Assembly: GCA_002633005.1 (NCBI GenBank)
Contig: NMRA01000025.1
Coordinates: forward strand, 1,579,541 to 1,643,540
DNA from: Phoronis australis
Taxonomy: Eukaryota; Phoronida; Phoronidae
DNA length: 64,000 bases
Direction of reading: 5' to 3'
A model generated the notes under the pieces. It did no database searches, had not been told where the DNA came from, and was given only the letters and a program-made list of their open reading frames with translations. Shown here piece by piece: positions 1 through 15,200 of this stretch. The position numbers and the translations under genes are program-made. Each line of letters opens with the position of its first letter. Within the stretch, counting starts at the first letter, position 1.

Positions 1-107
1 TCAAGTACCGCAAAATTCTTGGCCATGCTGACAACAAGCAAATGCACACCCGAAAATTCGGTCTAAACATAAATATTTACTCCAGTGATGTCCTGACTGT
101 CACTAAC

Positions 108-246
108 CTGTTCATCTGAGGTTCCAATTCTCTTGGCCATCTCCGTTCTCTCTGTGTACGTCAGATTCAAGTACTTCCATATAAGATCGCCATCCAAAAT
201 GTTCTTGTTTGGATTTGACAAGCTCTTGAATTGAGACTGTACCGAC
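108..246 (-). CDS. CPSF1: CPSF1 exon 32 (residues 1370-1416)
   Basis: Encodes the penultimate part of the CPSF_A domain, with ILDGDL and an [12 protein letters not shown] stretch matching the human ERSELAKKIGTT region. The acceptor is CCTAG and the donor CAG|GTTAGT; it ends in phase 0. The stretch just upstream of the conserved ILDGDL motif (residues about 1371-1383) differs strongly from the human sequence. Confidence 0.93.
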
Positions 247-3200
247 CTAGGTGGAACCAGATGCGATTCTATTATGGCCAACAGATGGCGTGCAGACACG
301 ACTTAAATTTTTGCATTGTAATTCTAGGTTTAATAATAATTTACTAACTACTTAAGTGAGACATTTGTTTTTATTAAAATTATATCAGAATGGACTTTCA
401 TCAAAGCCTTGTGTGAAAACAAAGAGGGGGTTGGCTGATTTCAGGTTTCAAGACCAAGAAGGGCTTTGAAGTTTGTTTACCTACCCCTGAAGTCCAACCA
501 GTTGGTAAAAATAATTGAGGAAATTTATAGCAGTTGCCATAGACCATGGTTGCAGCAGAAAACGTACGATAAGCAAGTTTTCCACCAAAATTATGAAAGG
601 TATGTAAAATTAGTGTGCTCAGCCACAGGTTTACAAAAACACTAACAAAACTTTTGAACAATGGCAACAGACCCCAATACCAACACGTCGGAAAACATCA
701 ATGTCTGAAAAACGGTCAAATCAGGTATGGCTGCCTAAACTTACCTGTACGCCTTAGGGTTGAGTCCAGCATGGTGCGAGATCTGGGTGGTCAGTACGTT
801 CTGAAGCATCAGCAACCGTCTATAGGTCTTCTCAGGGATTGGTAGGAGATACTCTATACTGCCGTCTAGAGAGGCTAAAAATGCACAATAAAACCTCATG
901 ACTATCCATCGAACATTTTGTTGCAAGTCTGTGTTCGAACGTAAGTTTCAATTTTGAAAGAATTGTTATGATAAGTTTTGAGACTTGTACCAAAAGCAGG
1001 ACATTTAAAGCTATTAAAGGATTTAAAAGAATGTTGACAATGGAGTTGAACATATATGTTGTTGTTTTGCAGTCTGCAAGCACAACTGTCAACACAACAG
1101 GCTCTTTGCCTCTCAGCATGTGCTGCATTCAAATCGTGTAATGTCACGTCTATCGACAACTTTTGACAACGTGCCAAGTGGTACCTTCGAAAAACTGCAT
1201 TCTTGCCCTTTCTTGTGCCACAAAGGCATTTTGAATATCTCTCGCCACATGCATCCATAGGACAAATTGCTCAAATGCTCATACTTTTACACATATTTAC
1301 CAAAATAAGTCACATGCTTTTTCTCAGTCAGAGTTGTGGCCTTTTTTTCTGTCGAGGGGTCTGAAAGTTTACAGCGAACACGGAACAATGTGTTGACATG
1401 GTGACCTATGTTGTAGTCGGCGCGGCGCACCAAACGACAACCACCGTGACTCTCGCGAGCTGAAAATAAGATGGATAGGCCAATAACTGATTATCATTTG
1501 ATTTGCGATATGTCAGACATGATCACTTCAAAGAACAAGTAACTTCTAACGCCCCAGCACTCAAACGCAGGGAACCGTTACAAGAAACTGACTTAAGTTC
1601 ATTCAAAAAATCAGATGAAAGTTAAAAATGTAGACTAATTAAAATTGTCAGCGTTTCAAGGATACAGATTGGTGAAGATCAAGGCAGAAAATACCGGAAA
1701 GTGATGGAGATAGTCAATAACACAAGATCCAACCAATAAGATGCATCCTAAGTACCAGTGTACGAAATTTCCCATTTGTGATTGGTCAGTTGCAGTTATT
1801 TTGTGAAAGACTGACCAATGAAAAATACTCTTACTTGGTTTTACATTGTGGGATATCATACACTTTGGAAATCATGTTAAGATGTCAACACAGGAAAGTT
1901 CAGAGACGAGTATACCAAGATAGATTACACCGAGAACCTTGGCGCCTACGACATCGTTACAGATCAGGAATCATGAGATATCGAGATTTGTGGGGCATTT
2001 ATCGTGTAGGAAGAGATCAACCATTCTGACAGAAAAAACCCGAAAAACAGTCATGTGACAAGCTGAGTTTTTATATAGAGTTGCTTTTTTACTTAAACAC
2101 CATTTGAAATTGAAAATTTTTTTTGTGTGTATCGATCCATCTCGCGATTGAAATTTAAATTTTGTGAAAATGTTAGAAAACAAACAAGTTTTCACATGCA
2201 AAATACAGATTTTTAACATGAGGGTTCCAGATTATGATATTAGTGGGTTGGCAGTCCTGTATACATATGCAGACTATTTACAATAAATAATTGTAAAACT
2301 TTGTCTTTGTTACCTTCTGGTTGATACATGAACAGAATGAGGTTCTTCAGGCTGTCAGTTGCTGAAACAAGCGAGCAACACTTGAGCATATAGATGACAG
2401 TGATGGCTTCTTAAAGCAGTCTAACAAAACAAATACTACACTTTGCAAACTAATGATCCATGCAGTCATGAAATCGTTGAACAGTCCATAATCAAAATGA
2501 ATGGATCGATACACCTTTATACAAGAAAATTTACCAATAGACCACTTCATGTTAGCTTCATTACATTTTATTAGCACTATTGAAAACTAGGTCTGAGAAT
2601 CAAGCTGTTCAATTCTCTCATTCACAACGTATAGTACAGGGCTTGGAATGACCAGTCACAAAAAAGAAGAAAAATTTTGAGATGATGTAACATTCCATAC
2701 TCAAATAAATAGGCTTGTATGATAGCAATATTTTTTGTGTCGTAACATTTTTTTGAAATAAACGTTTTACATGATAAATACAGAATAACGATAAAAAAGA
2801 CAGAAAAAAGAAGCAACTGGAAATCAAAAAGAGAAAATTAAAACCAAAAAAGAGGAAATCCTCTTAAAAGAGGAAAACTCCAAGCCCTCATAGTATGCAA
2901 TACTACTAGCCATATTCAGACATATAACAACTGTAAGACCAAATTCACCTAGAAAGCCCAGTTGTGTGTTGTCCACAAAGAATTCACAGCCATACACTTC
3001 CAATGGTTTCACATCCTGAAACGAGGAGAAAAACTTGTAACCGACTGACCATAAATGACAACTGCATATCAAAAAATTAGAGATTTCAGAAAGACGCAAG
3101 GCCTAAAGACTTGGTGAGAGTGTTCTTACGTAAACTGTTTCGTAACTATTGTCATACTCGAGGTGTATCCAATGGATGAAATGACGTCCACATATCAGAC

Positions 3201-6200
3201 AATAACCAAAATTCTGTGATACCCTTTTGGTTATCAGATGCTGGAATCTTTTCTCATAAGGTACATAAATAATGCTGACCCTGATATCAGGAAGCGGCGG
3301 GGCTCACTGGTTTGACCTTCATACTCCCGGTTACGAATCCTAGCTTTAATGGCTGACAATCGAGCATTACACAAAGGAGACTCCTACTCCTCCACCTTGC
3401 TCATGAATGTATGCAAGAGAGTGAATGAGAACAGGCTGCTACCCAGATACTGTGATACTACAATGGATATCAACCCATTATCAATTCATAATTAATGCAC
3501 CTATCTGGCTGACTTGACCGTAATCTCACGTTGCTACCCAGATACTGTGATACTCCTATGGATATATGGATATCAGCCTGTTATCAGTTCATAACTAATC
3601 CACCTATCTGGCTGTCTTGACTGCCATATGGGGCTGCCACTTGGATACTATGATATTCCTATGGATATCACCTGCTCTTATCCGTTCTAATTAGTGCACC
3701 TACCCTACTGACTTGGGACAGTGTCCTCATATCAGGCTGCCACCTAAATACTGTGATACTCTTTTGGATATCAGCAGCCAATATCAGATTCTTCACAGTC
3801 GTCAGTGAATGGATATACACCTGAGTGTCGATAAACGCCATGGCGATCAGATCCTTGTCTTTCAATTGCCACAGGTAAATCTATAATTGTGACACAATAC
3901 AATAATTTGGCTGTGATAAAACATAACTTAACAATTTCCAGGAATTTCCAAAAGAACCCCCATAGAATACATTGGAAAGATGGCGAGATATCAGTATTTT
4001 CTCACATTTATCATTAGCCAACAAATATGCCACCTAACAACGTCAATTTAAAACCACAGCTGACTGAGGACAGTTTGGACGGTAATACATGTTTCCAAAA
4101 GAGACCCAGCACTTTTTCTGAAAGAACCCCTTTGCAATTTGTTTGTGGATGCAAAACTACAACTGGGAATGTGCCCATTGACCTCTACTTTATGCAGAGC
4201 ATCCATTTATAATGGTTAAACCTCACTAAGCATCTTCTGGCCTTCACCCGATTGCACTTTCCACAATATCCATGAGTCTGGGAATAACGAATGAACTAAA
4301 GAGACCAAATAAAGAATATTTTTACCTAACTTCCGCTAAAACGCGGAATATCTCGCTTGCCTCTACCAGTGCTTTCAGGCAAAATTCAGTCAATATTTTT
4401 TTAAGTTAATACTATTTTAAATGTTTTCTCACGGTTGCACAAGAGTACTTTCCAAAAAAACTTCGAGAAGTCACGGTTAATTGTAAAACCAATCTATAAG
4501 TTATAATGCACATTTCAAATAATGCAACAGAAAGGCCTTTATACACACAAACATGTTGGACAGGGGTGGCAGTGTCAGCCTCATCAGAACAGCCTCTCCC
4601 CTCACAATGCATTTTGTCGCGTACCTGTTTAGTCTGTTCTCCACTTGTGCTACCTCATCAAAATATTGTGAACTTTTGTCTTGATAATGGTTTAGAGACA
4701 ATAAACCGATACGTCGATTAATACAATGTCGTTGTTTATATATGCCATGATTTTAAATTTCGTACTAAGGCCAAAAACGAATGTGATCAATGGACAATAC
4801 ACACATTGAACATTATGACATGTTCAAGTTGCTGTACCCAAAATAAGCAAACGACTGTTAAAATTCAAAATTAAACCCAATCTTTTTAACATACATCCAT
4901 ATAAATCATAATCTCTGCCCACAAAGTATCCTCAAATTCACGTGTCCTTGAATTTTCTAAGAATGACTGTAAAAATATTTAGTTAGTGTCCCAGAGAAGT
5001 CTGAAACAATGTCAATCAAAGGCCAGTGACCTCAACGTGTTTGTGAAACAATGTCAATCAAAGGCCAGTGATCTCAACGTGTTAGTAAAACAATGTCAAT
5101 CAAACACCAGTGACCTCAATGTGTTAGTCAAAAAAAACAAAAAAAATCAGAAATGAGAAAAACCTTAAAAACAACCAAAAAATGGTAAAAAACATGGATT
5201 CGGCAACTTAAATAATAGCTCCTTATTACAAGGCAAATTTATCTCGCTAGGACGGTATGCACCAACATTACGCCACCATCTCTTAGATAAAAGTGCTTAC
5301 TTTTTGCCCTACAGCAGAGACAAGGTACCCCTGTACGTGAGCCAGGGCAGACACAGGGCCTTTCTGCTCCTTATCGTATAGCACCTTGATTTTGTTCTTG
5401 GTCAGCGGCTGACCAGGCTCGGGCACCACTTCAATGATGTCGAAGATTATAATCTGAAAGTCACAAATGAGGACTTTTTAGAGATGAAACGCGCCGTTGC
5501 AAAATGTGAAAAATACAAAGACAAAAAAAAACATGGATGGATAAATTTTGGGTAAAAATGAAATGACAAGTGAACTATAATAATCAAAACTTACAACAGT
5601 GACAAGAGCGTTAAACTTTTAAGTACATTGTAATATGCTTAATGATTTGGAACATTTGTAGCGACCTCTTTCTGAAGGCTGTATGATATCAAATGGTTTT
5701 ACAGAAATTGAAGTGTAATTTTGATACTATGACATCCCTTCAAATGAACCTAAACATCTTGGTAAATAAATTCGTACTTGTATCTGAAATCATACCCACT
5801 AACCCAATTCAGAGTAACTCACCCTGCCTCTGGATGTTATATCTTCACTGTTGCAGTAAGTGGTTCCCACGGCGATGCAAGGCTGCATCCCGGAGGCCAC
5901 ACCTTCGGATTTCAACATCACGTTCTGTAGACACGTGGCATGTTCCCATTCGTCAAGTTCTAACCTGAATAGTACACTTCAGTTTTTAGTATCTGTTGCT
6001 GTGGTTGAAGTGTCTATCAGTCACCATTGGATGAATGGAATCATGTGAATTCCAAAGCGCCACCAAGTGACTACCTTGTGAACTACAAGTCTAAAAATTG
6101 TATTCCGGAAAAGAGATGGCGAATATTCAAACCATAGTCCATGTGAGCACAATATAAATATCACACATAAACAAGAATTGCTTCTATATTATCAAATAAA

Positions 6201-9200
6201 CATTCACAACTATTTAAATCTATATCAAGATTCAACCAGAGACAAACACATTTTCAGCTCAGAGTGAAAGTGTAGTTTTTGGTGATAACCGTTGACATAG
6301 CTACTTACTTAGTGCCAGGCACCATTTCCCAGCTGACTGGTGAAAACAAATACACTACAAACTTGTCAGAGAAGGGATAAACAAATCTATCATCTGAAAC
6401 AAACATTTAAATTACACTGTGGACCACAGCAAAATATACATTTAGGTGGTGGCATTTGACTTATGCCCATCTTCACAGTTCAATTTGTTTGCAATTTTGA
6501 CACTTTATATTAATTTAAATAAAAAATTGCAAATAGTGGTTTCCCACAAACTAGCATTAGGTCATATAATACACAATTAAAAAAACACGCAACAGAAACA
6601 CTTAGTGTTATCAGGCGGCAACTGACAACATGAATACAGACTGTTTAAGAACATATTAACAAATGTAGTATATCCTCTTGTCATATAAAACTTGTATTTT
6701 TACAGGTAACAAAGTACTGTTGACCAGTGTGAAACACAATCAGATTTTGAGAGAAAAACTCAAGTTGGTTTCTAACCATAGCTGTCTGTTATTCAACAAA
6801 ATCTCTGAATGTACCGACTGACCTCTTTCTATAAACTCATCCTCCTTCTCGTCGCCGACAATCTTAGTGAGTTTCATACATGTCTCTGTCTGACACGTGA
6901 TCATCGCGTACACTTTGCTCTCTGTGTGGTAACAAAGGAAGCGGGCCGTGCAGCGGAGCGGCACCTTCCTCACTGGCCAGTGGGCATCGTAGGACAGATG
7001 CGTGGGCAGGACAGAGATACGCAGCTCACCCTAATGGACATCACAGAAATTACCAAATATTATTTAATCCATCACTTGGCAAGAACATGCAAAACAGTAT
7101 TAATGAAGACCAATGAATAATTGGGAGTTTGTTAGTTGAAATTTAATGTACCATAGGCCACATGGCTATCAGGTGAATGGCAAATAGACTGATTCTGGGC
7201 TCAGAGTTATTTTAATAACTTAAAAGCATTTAATAGCCAGTAAGCAAATGTTCTCTGTACAGGAATAAACCAGAGCCATGGACATTTTCCAAATACAACA
7301 GAAGCAGTCTGAGATACACACGTGTTCTCTCAATCACAGCTATTCACAACCATCAAAAACACCAACCTGTCGGTTGAAATAAAGGAATCCTTTGGGACAG
7401 TTCACATTGTGAAAGGCAGCAAAGCACATGACAGCGCCATCTATTGACATGGGATGAGTCCTCAGACACCCCTTGGCAGTCATTATCAGCCAGTGTGGAT
7501 ATGGGCCACACACAAATACCTTTAAGTAAGTGTAGAAGCTGGTTATTAGACTGCCATAGAAACATCAGTAATCAGATTGTAATCAACTATACCAAATGAG
7601 CACAGGGGAGATAACCACAGTCTTCTGCTGATGACCAAAGAAGTTGCTGCGCCTTGTGATAATACATGAAATGATTTAAAAAGACTTACAGAGAATGTGA
7701 ATTTATTAAAATGCAGACATCAAAAGTGCCAATGTCCTTTTAGATTATTCTTGGAATCAATTAATTTCTAAGAATATCAGTGAAATGTTTTCATGACCTC
7801 AAAACAAATTACACTGCTGTGTCACTGAAAACATACTCTCTGTCAAATGCAGAGCCACCATCGGTCTACAGATATTTCAACACCTCATTGCCTGGAAAAG
7901 GATATTTTATGGTAAAGCTTATATTTGCATACCGGCATCACCAAGCATGATGTATGCAAGAATGCAATTTGTCATTGGCTGAGAGATCTGACCCTATGAT
8001 CTAAAGCACTACCACCACCATAGCCACATTTCCAAACTCACCCCTGAGTATCCGCTGATGTCCTGAAAGTAACGCAGAAATTTCCCCTCCATTGCTGGCT
8101 TAGAATCCTCATCAGCAGCTCCCTCTGCCTTCTTCCTCTTAACAAACTTACGTTCACGTAGAATCAGTCCGTGATCGATCTTTTTGAACCTCACTTTCAA
8201 GTGATTGTCGATGTTGGCCTGGTGGTAGGGGAATGCTTCGTAGAGCAGAAGGTCTTGATCGACACGAGCCTACAAATGGATAATAAAGCAAGGCAGGTGA
8301 ATATTAAACATTTGTATACTAGAACACAAGTGTCGCACAGCAATGAAATGGTAGGAATAGTCACAAACAATGCAACATCAGTTGCACACAATCAGCACGC
8401 AGCAGTTTCCATGCCTCGCACTGGAACCGATTTCCATCACGTAGGGATAATTTTTGCGACTTACAGCCAAATCCGGATGATGAGCAGAGAGCGAGCACTC
8501 AATTGTTCATGCCTCACAGACATGCATGTGAGTGTACCTTCAATTTGGATATTTTTATAGTAACATAGCTCACTTATCGCGTGAAGTTGATTCTCGTTAG
8601 CAAGCTGCGCCCAGGGCTCCTCCATGTGCGTACAAGCTGTGACGTGCATGCTGCCATAGCCAAACGTAAATTGCACAGTTGCCATGTCAAGTGCACCATT
8701 ATAAGACACCCACCTATTATGTCAAAGACTGGGAGTTTAATCCTCCTAGAAAACGCAGCTAGATCTTTGGACCAGGATTCCACCTCATTATATTAACTTG
8801 ACAGTGTGAATAAAATTATGTCTCACTACCAAAAGTGCTATCAATGGCCAAAATTCTAATTGAAAAAAGACTGTTCACAGATATTTCTTTCCAACAGAGG
8901 TGAATTCGAGTTAAACGTGAACCGGTGACATACGTACCATTAAATAAGGGCGTGTGCCTTTATTTCCCATGCCGACCAATAGCAGCTCTTTGACCTGGGG
9001 CAACTCTGAGAGGTCAGGCACCTTCTCAGAACCCTCCGACGAAGAGATACTGTCGACAAGCACCTTGTGGCCAATTGGAAACAACTTAACACTGAACACC
9101 AGCTTGAAGTCAGGGAGGGTGAAAATCTGAAGGGAAAGAGGGGTCGTTTATAACAGGTTGGATGAGCTGTTTTATAATCTTGGTATATCTGTAAACTGGC

Positions 9201-12200
9201 TATTAACAGTCTACAACAAGAGAATAATTTTGCACACTGTGGCTAGCATCCATTGTGCTTCACTGAAGTTGCGAGTTGGATTTACTGGCAGATTTGGCCA
9301 CTCACAACTGGTTCAGCGATCATAAGGATTCGACTCTCATCCAGCACTTATTTGTACATTATTAGTGTTCAAAGAGTATGCATTTTGTAAGGTAATGTTC
9401 TAGGCTATCAGGAAATTAAAATTGTTTAACTCAATTAATTTTGGATGGCAGACTATTCCTATTATAGCAGTTCTTTGAAAAGAAATTACATCACAAACCT
9501 CAAGCAATCCATTTTCTCTATAGAGAGCCACCCAGAAGCTTGTTTTGATCTCTTGTGCAGCGTTCTCTTTGATCTTTGACGCTCTAAATAAACAGATTTC
9601 AACCAATGAGATCTCATTGATCAACATTCAGTTGAAGAAATTGACCAATAACAAAAACTGCCCTATAACTGTTTGCTGAAGAAGGTTTCGTAAAATGAAA
9701 CAGCTAAAAGTGTTGTGAAAAGTCATGAAAATTTGGTATTAAATAAGAAAGACTGTTACAAAAAATTACGACATGTTCAGTAAGAATAAGAATCCACATG
9801 TACGAGCACTAACCAATTATTTTTGCTCAGTATCAAAGTCGTTCATCCACCTGGTAATCATACATTCAAAAACCACAAAAAATACTTCCTTAATTTTCCT
9901 GACACCAGCTGCTTGTGACAACCGATCTTCGCCCTAAAAGTCATTGTGCCCTAGCACGTTTATTCCCGAACTTGCTGAAGGCTTGCTTCACTCCCTGACG
10001 ATCACTTTGCTCAAATAAAATGATTTACAAAGAAGCGTGACTTGCGACCAGAGTGAGGTGTCACCCCCATAAGGATTGACTTGTAGAGCAAATTTAGCAC
10101 AACCCCCAAGGTAAACCACGACTCATTTGACATTTGAACTTACTTGGGTTCTTTATCTTCAGTCTTGGGTGTTGGACTAGTGAATGCAACAGGTTCTGAG
10201 TCACCATACAACATTTCATCCTCATCGTCAGCTGTGGTGGTACTGCAAGCAAAGCAAAACTTTACTTGTCACCAGATTCAATGCAAACTGACTTGTATGG
10301 GTTAAAACATAATGGAAAGGTTATAGAGACATGTGTCTACCAAATTTAAAATACTAAATGGAGTTATGTAGAAATGAAATTTTTATGGATTTGGAGTTTT
10401 TGGCGTCACTCAGTAGTTCTTCTTGGCCGTGACTCTCACTCAGTAGTTCTTCTTGGCCGTGACTCACCCTCAACTAATCACACACTTCACATTCACTAAT
10501 TAATAACACTATGCAAAGCATTCAAAAATCGCCGTTATTACGAAACAAGGCCAACAGGTGGCATGAAAGTGACTAACAATGCCTTTCTGTTACTGACATG
10601 AAAGTGACTAACAATACCTTTCTGTAAACAATACCTTTCTGTTACAGGTATGAAAGTGACAAACAATACCTTTCTGACTATATCTATCTACAACAGTACA
10701 TTCCTACACAAAAAACTGCAGTTTCTCAAACTATATCACATACCACCTAAAGTACTTCTGACCAACAACGTCCAATTACAAAGCTTTATTTCTTCTTGTA
10801 TATCACATTTAAATTCAATGAAAAGGGCTTGAAGTGATTAAGCACATAAAGGTTAACTAAAGGAACATAAATAATTAGGAGAGAAAATCTGACAAAAAAA
10901 TAAAAATTTTCAGCACAGAAAGTTTGACAAATGAATAATAAAAAATTAACTAATAAGTAATCAAACATATAATGAAGACAAAAGTCTAGATTTTCACTAA
11001 CTTTTGTTCCAATAATGACAAGCAATACAAACCTATTGTCAAACGTGAACACAGATGAATCTAACTTTGTCCTGGCATCTGTCATTTCCGGAACAATCTC
11101 TGACACTTTGCCCGTTGTGGTGAACATGTTACTAAAATCTTTGTATGCACATAGCGTGACCACCTTGGACTTCTGCACATAGAAAACAAAATAGCAGAAA
11201 CTGAGGCAGAAAAAAATAGCTTCAAAAGGAAAAATACAGGCATACTTTTCTGTTCAGTATACAGAATACTTGTCTCAGTCAATGAGCATTTACAGGAAAC
11301 CTGGCACACAATCCAAATTCAGTTCGGAGTGAGTGACTAGATTGTTTAACATTGAAGTTAAATTAATGATGCAGTATTCAAAAACAATTCTGGTCAAAAG
11401 GAAATAATTCGGTAGTCTACAAATGAAACTGAATACACAAACCATTTTGAATTATCGCTAGGAATTGTACTGGAACAAAAGGTTTGAATCTCATTTTAAG
11501 GTTTATGTAAGAGCACCATACCTGTGATACCTGGGGCCTAAGTACAGCCAGCCTGACCCCAGAGCCAAACTGGTCTTGTCGGAGGGTCAGCATCATAATT
11601 TGACCCTTCTCACTCAAGATGAGAACGAAGGGGTCGGCAACAGAACAGTGGACGAGGGGAGAGCCAATATCAATAGGGATGTGCTGAAGTTGTGTCGCTG
11701 TTAAGACAACAATTAATCATATAAAGCCAATACGGTCAGGGAGAAAGTACATGTTATGATACTAATTGCATATGCTTAAGATACTGTCAGCAGGGTACTG
11801 TTATTGACAGATACCACAGACACATATTTCTATACTACACAGTCATCAGGATTCAAAATACTAGAGCAAAGCTGAACATTGATGCGCATCCACCTTGCGC
11901 ATGGCATACAGAGCAGACGCAAGAGATGAGTCATTATTTAAACATTTCCACCAAAGGGAGCAATGCTAGTAAACTGAAAATAGCCCCGGGGGAGGGGGGA
12001 GGTGAAGACCAACTTAGTACCACTCTCCTCAATAGGAACACACTTGCCAACTTTCATCTTGACTCTTCAAGTAGTTTGGATATGAAGGTGGACGACAAAG
12101 AACAGCCATGAAAACAATAAAAAGGCCACTTGGGGGCGCAATGTAGGTTGAACCCATTTGAAACAGGGCAGGCGCTGTCATCTACCTGATAGTGAAAAGG

Positions 12201-15200
12201 GTACAAGCTCTCTGATGTCTTTTGCAGAGCATGAGACATGAGCAGGTATCATGATTGGGCCCACTGCACGAAACATCTGAGCTAAAACTCAAAAGAGCAT
12301 TGATATCAATCAACAGGTTTCTTGTGAAAGAAGTTTTCCAGATTGTCTGTCTCCTTTAAGAAAATGGANAGTACATGTTATGATACTAATTGCATACGCT
12401 TAAGATACTGTCAGCAGGGTACTGTTATTGACATATACCACAGACACATATTTCTATACTACACAGTCATCAGGATTCAAAATACTAGAACAAAGCTGAA
12501 CATTGATGCGCACCCACCTTGCGCATGGCATACAGAGCAGGCACAAGAGATGAGTCAATATTTAAACATTTCCACCAAAGGGAGCAATGCTAGTAAACTG
12601 AAAATAGCCCCGGGGGAGGGGGGATGGGGGACGGGGGAGGTGAAGACTAAGTTAGTAACACACTTGCCAACTTTCATCATGACTCTTCAAGTAGTTTGGA
12701 TATGAAGGTGCACGACAAAGAACAGCCACGAAAACAATAAAAAGGCCACTTGGGGGCACAATGTAGGTTGAACCCATTTGAAACAGGGTAGGCGCTGTCA
12801 TCTACCTGATAGTGAAAAGGGTACAAGCTCTCTGATGTCTTTTGCAGAGCATGAGACATGAGCAGGTATCATGGTTGGGCCCACTGCATGAAACATCTGA
12901 GCTAAAACTCACAAGAGCATTGATATCAATCAACAGGTTCCTTGTGAAAGAAATTTTCAAGATTGTCTGTCTCCTTTAAGAAAATGGACAGGCTTTTCCA
13001 TTTGTTGCCATGCACTATATGTTGTAGGCATGTAACAGTGCCATCCAATAGGTTGATCCTTAGCCTATAAAAAGCTGAAGAAAACTTCACCAGGTGTTCA
13101 AGGGTTTCAACATCAGCACCACACCTAGGACACACTTGTTTACCCATAGTAACTTATTTTCTAAATTTCGTATCAATCCATCAAGAAGCTTGGTAAATAT
13201 CAAGGTAAATACAAAGAAAAAAAAATTGCCACCAATGGACTCTGCAAACCTCTGATTTGTCCCAGAATCCACTTCAGTTGTACTCTCCTCCATAAAAACA
13301 CAAACAAATTTTATGAAGACTTATCAAGGAACTTGGTAGACACCTAAGGGTGCACAGCAATGACAAATGTCCGAATATCATCATTAGCCATGCACTTCCC
13401 AGAAGAAACTATGCTAATTTTCAGAATCCACGGATAGACAGAGAGGTGGACACCAAAACCCTATTTGCCAACTGTTGCCTCCAACAAAAATACATCCAAG
13501 ACAAAACAAGGATATATAGGCAAGCATAAAAATTTGTCACTAGGGAGCACAAAGGAAGTTGAATCGACTCGAAAAATCATTTGTGTGGTACCAAATCCAT
13601 GATAGAAACATGTCTGCAAAATTTCATTCAAATCCACTCAGGGGTCTTGGAGGTACAGCAGTAGGCACTAGGCGGACTGACACCGGACCCTCGACAGATG
13701 GATAGGGAAGACGCCCACATGCATATAGATATGTGGGCCCATAAATATGGATTCAGAATACAAAATTATTCGAATACAAAATTATTCTCTTCCCCTCTAG
13801 CGCTCACTCCTTCAAGCAAATCCTACTAAACCACATCATCTGACCCTTAAGTAAATAAACCAACATTCTGTTGGAGAAACTAAATTTCGCTCTACACCAC
13901 TCAGCCAATAAATTGACACAGCCTGAAAAATCAACTTGTAGCCTTGTGTCAAGCAACAACAAACTGTAAGATCTTTAGAGGCCCGGAAATCCTTCCTATT
14001 TTGACTAACAAACAGTTTGATACCAATTTTATAATCTTGGTACATGATTTAAATAAAATAACTGGTTTATAGCCACTTCAAGTCTCGCGATAATTAAAAC
14101 AGTTTTAACTTGTGTGTGCACATGTTGTGTGTTGGAGTACATCCGACAATTAGCATGTCTTCAGTCAAAAAGTAAGAAGTTATTAGAAGAAGGCAGGTTG
14201 CAAAACCAACATTATCCAAAAATGCTAAAGAACAGCGACTTTCATCAAAACGGAATATATTGGGATATGACGCGTTTCATGCAGGCAACATGGCAAATTC
14301 CACAAAAAAGCACAAGCAATTAAACGAGTTGTGAAGATTACAACTTTCTACAAGCCTTACTCCACCTGCACGATCACCATGGTTACATAGACACAAAAAT
14401 TAAAAACATGGTCGATCATTTGCAAACAGCCAGCCTAGTAAATGGAACCACATACCCCCTTCCAGTAGCCTGACTCCATTGGGCGACACCTGCATTATAT
14501 ATTTATTGCCTCCTATGTTGCCTGCGTAGACTGTGGGTGCTTGAGTACTAAAGCCACTGTGATCAAGTTCCATCATCTCTTGACCAGTCTGAAGGATCTA
14601 CCAATGAACAAATGTGTACAATGCCCAATGAACAAATGCATTTACAAAAATACACATTTTCCTGTTCCTACTGATGATCTCCACATGCTTTAAGGAAATT
14701 TTTAATTTATATGTCATCTGTTAACCTGCCAGCATACAATTTGAAAGCTTTTTGACAATGTTGATAAATACGGACAATCTCACATCTAAATTAAATGGAT
14801 AAAAAAGGTTGCTGACTAGTCATTTATCCAACAGAATCAAGTTTGAATTATTTTGGAGTCTTAAGAAGATTGTTGTGTGAACTTTTGATGACAGAAGCTC
14901 AAAAAACATTTTCAAGCCTTGAAATAGATTTTTGTTTTTTACTTAAATTGGTTGCCCGCAACCGCGATTCAAGTTTGGGTGTTTTAGTGATGTTAAGTAA
15001 GACATAAGAAAGTGGATAAATGGAACTAACAAGGAGACATAATTCTTAATTATTTAGTAAACTAAAACAGGTGTGTTTCTGTGCCGGAAATTATGTACAA
15101 AGTATGAAACACCACATTTTCCAAGATAAGCAAAATTACCTTAATGGGTAAATTTTAAACTGAGAACATTCAATTTTCAATCTTTGGTCTTGTGAGACTT

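Noticed and set aside
8171-8560. A 129-codon plus-strand open frame
   Set aside because: It overlaps CPSF1 exon 21 in antisense and is explained by the coding bias of that exon.
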